A stretch of DNA of 64,000 nucleotides from Microbacteriaceae bacterium VKM Ac-2854 (lineage in GTDB: Bacteria; Actinomycetota; Actinomycetes; Actinomycetales; Microbacteriaceae), in the NCBI GenBank assembly GCA_013205085.1, contig JABMLH010000004.1, forward strand, positions 310,001 through 374,000, given 5' to 3'. Shown piece by piece: positions 63,893 to 64,000 of this stretch (position 1 is the stretch's first letter; every line of letters begins with the position of its first letter). The position numbers and the translations under genes were made by a program. The notes under the pieces are model-generated. The model made no database searches. It saw only the letters and a program-made list of their open reading frames with translations, and was not told the origin of the DNA.

Positions 63893-64000
63893 TCAGCCTC
63901 TCGTCTGGATCAGGGTCACGACGTCGGGCACCCCGACGCCGAGCTTGCGCGCCTCGGCGAGCAGCGCATCCGCCAGCTCGACGAGACGGATGGTGCCGGC
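63893..64000 (-). CDS. GntR-family (YtrA-type) regulator, C-terminal end only
   Basis: The last 35 residues (IRLVELADALLAEARKLGVGVPDVVTLIQTRG) are present and the gene runs off the right edge. Such a helical end, rich in Ala/Glu/Leu with A-R-K-L-G, is typical of short YtrA-type GntR regulators, which pair with membrane-protein genes such as the one at 62963-63889. The helix-turn-helix itself is outside the window, so the family is inferred from the tail and from the gene pair. Confidence 0.55.
   Translation of the reverse strand, partial: AGTIRLVELADALLAEARKLGVGVPDVVTLIQTRG

Noticed and set aside
1-64000. tRNA, rRNA, prophage, insertion sequence or replication origin
   Set aside because: I looked for cloverleaf ends, rRNA words, transposase or phage genes and DnaA-box clusters and saw none that I could support by eye.

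Overview
This window is from a high-GC (about 70 %) actinobacterium, most likely a member of the Microbacteriaceae or a close relative. The evidence is a DUF3073 gene, a PPOX/F420-type oxidoreductase, an LLM-class flavin oxidoreductase, a thiamin-type ykoFEDC operon under a TPP riboswitch, an LAATG (class E sortase type) cell-wall protein, actinobacterial operators and many leaderless genes. The genus is inference. I see no rRNA, tRNA, prophage, insertion sequence, CRISPR array or replication origin.

Layout. 1-4672: a truncated endonuclease/phosphatase-fold gene, an FBP-type zinc-finger gene, an unknown membrane-tailed protein and an ABC exporter whose 3' end has been duplicated as a 62-bp tandem repeat. 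4788-12739 (minus): a seven-gene cluster made of an RpiR regulator, a metallophosphoesterase fused to a beta-propeller, a complete CUT1-type ABC importer and a HAD phosphatase; I infer uptake and hydrolysis of a phosphorylated compound. 12921-19783: a DinB gene, ykoFEDC with its TPP riboswitch, a divergent EamA/LysR pair and a PPOX gene. 19867-23801: a solute-binding protein divergent from a GH1 beta-glucosidase and a LacI regulator, with CebR-like operators. 23935-28541: a serine hydrolase, the two formaldehyde-fixing ribulose monophosphate enzymes (Hps, Phi), a GHKL-LuxR regulator and an LLM oxidoreductase. 28600-34419: a CitAB-type two-component system divergent from the tripartite carboxylate transporter tctCBA.

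34505-45137: an AlkC-like DNA glycosylase, a P-loop protein, a sortase-anchored rhamnogalacturonan lyase, a DUF4956 protein, a secreted subtilisin with a TTPP linker, a small HTH protein, a KimA-like potassium permease and a DUF4184 protein. 45324-50503: a Pr6Pr membrane protein, a lipoprotein flavin amine oxidase whose motif order is circularly permuted, an SRPBCC protein, a double-ABM membrane protein, a PatB-type lyase and a small protein. 50726-57232: a second CUT1 importer with a LacI regulator and a divergent debranching-type glycosidase. 57260-64000: an SRPBCC protein, a flavin monooxygenase, DUF3073, a small membrane protein, divergent purM/purF, a DUF1648 protein and a truncated GntR regulator.

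The most striking layer is the repeats. At least eight kinds of long inverted repeat occupy most gene junctions. One family (ten copies, outer word GCGAAAAGTTGCAG) looks like a dispersed bidirectional terminator. Another has a left arm and a right arm repeated in tandem at an exact 19-bp period, and one copy lies in frame inside ykoD; a second, unrelated hairpin is also inserted in frame in that gene. Together with the permuted amine oxidase these are the best candidates for something undescribed.
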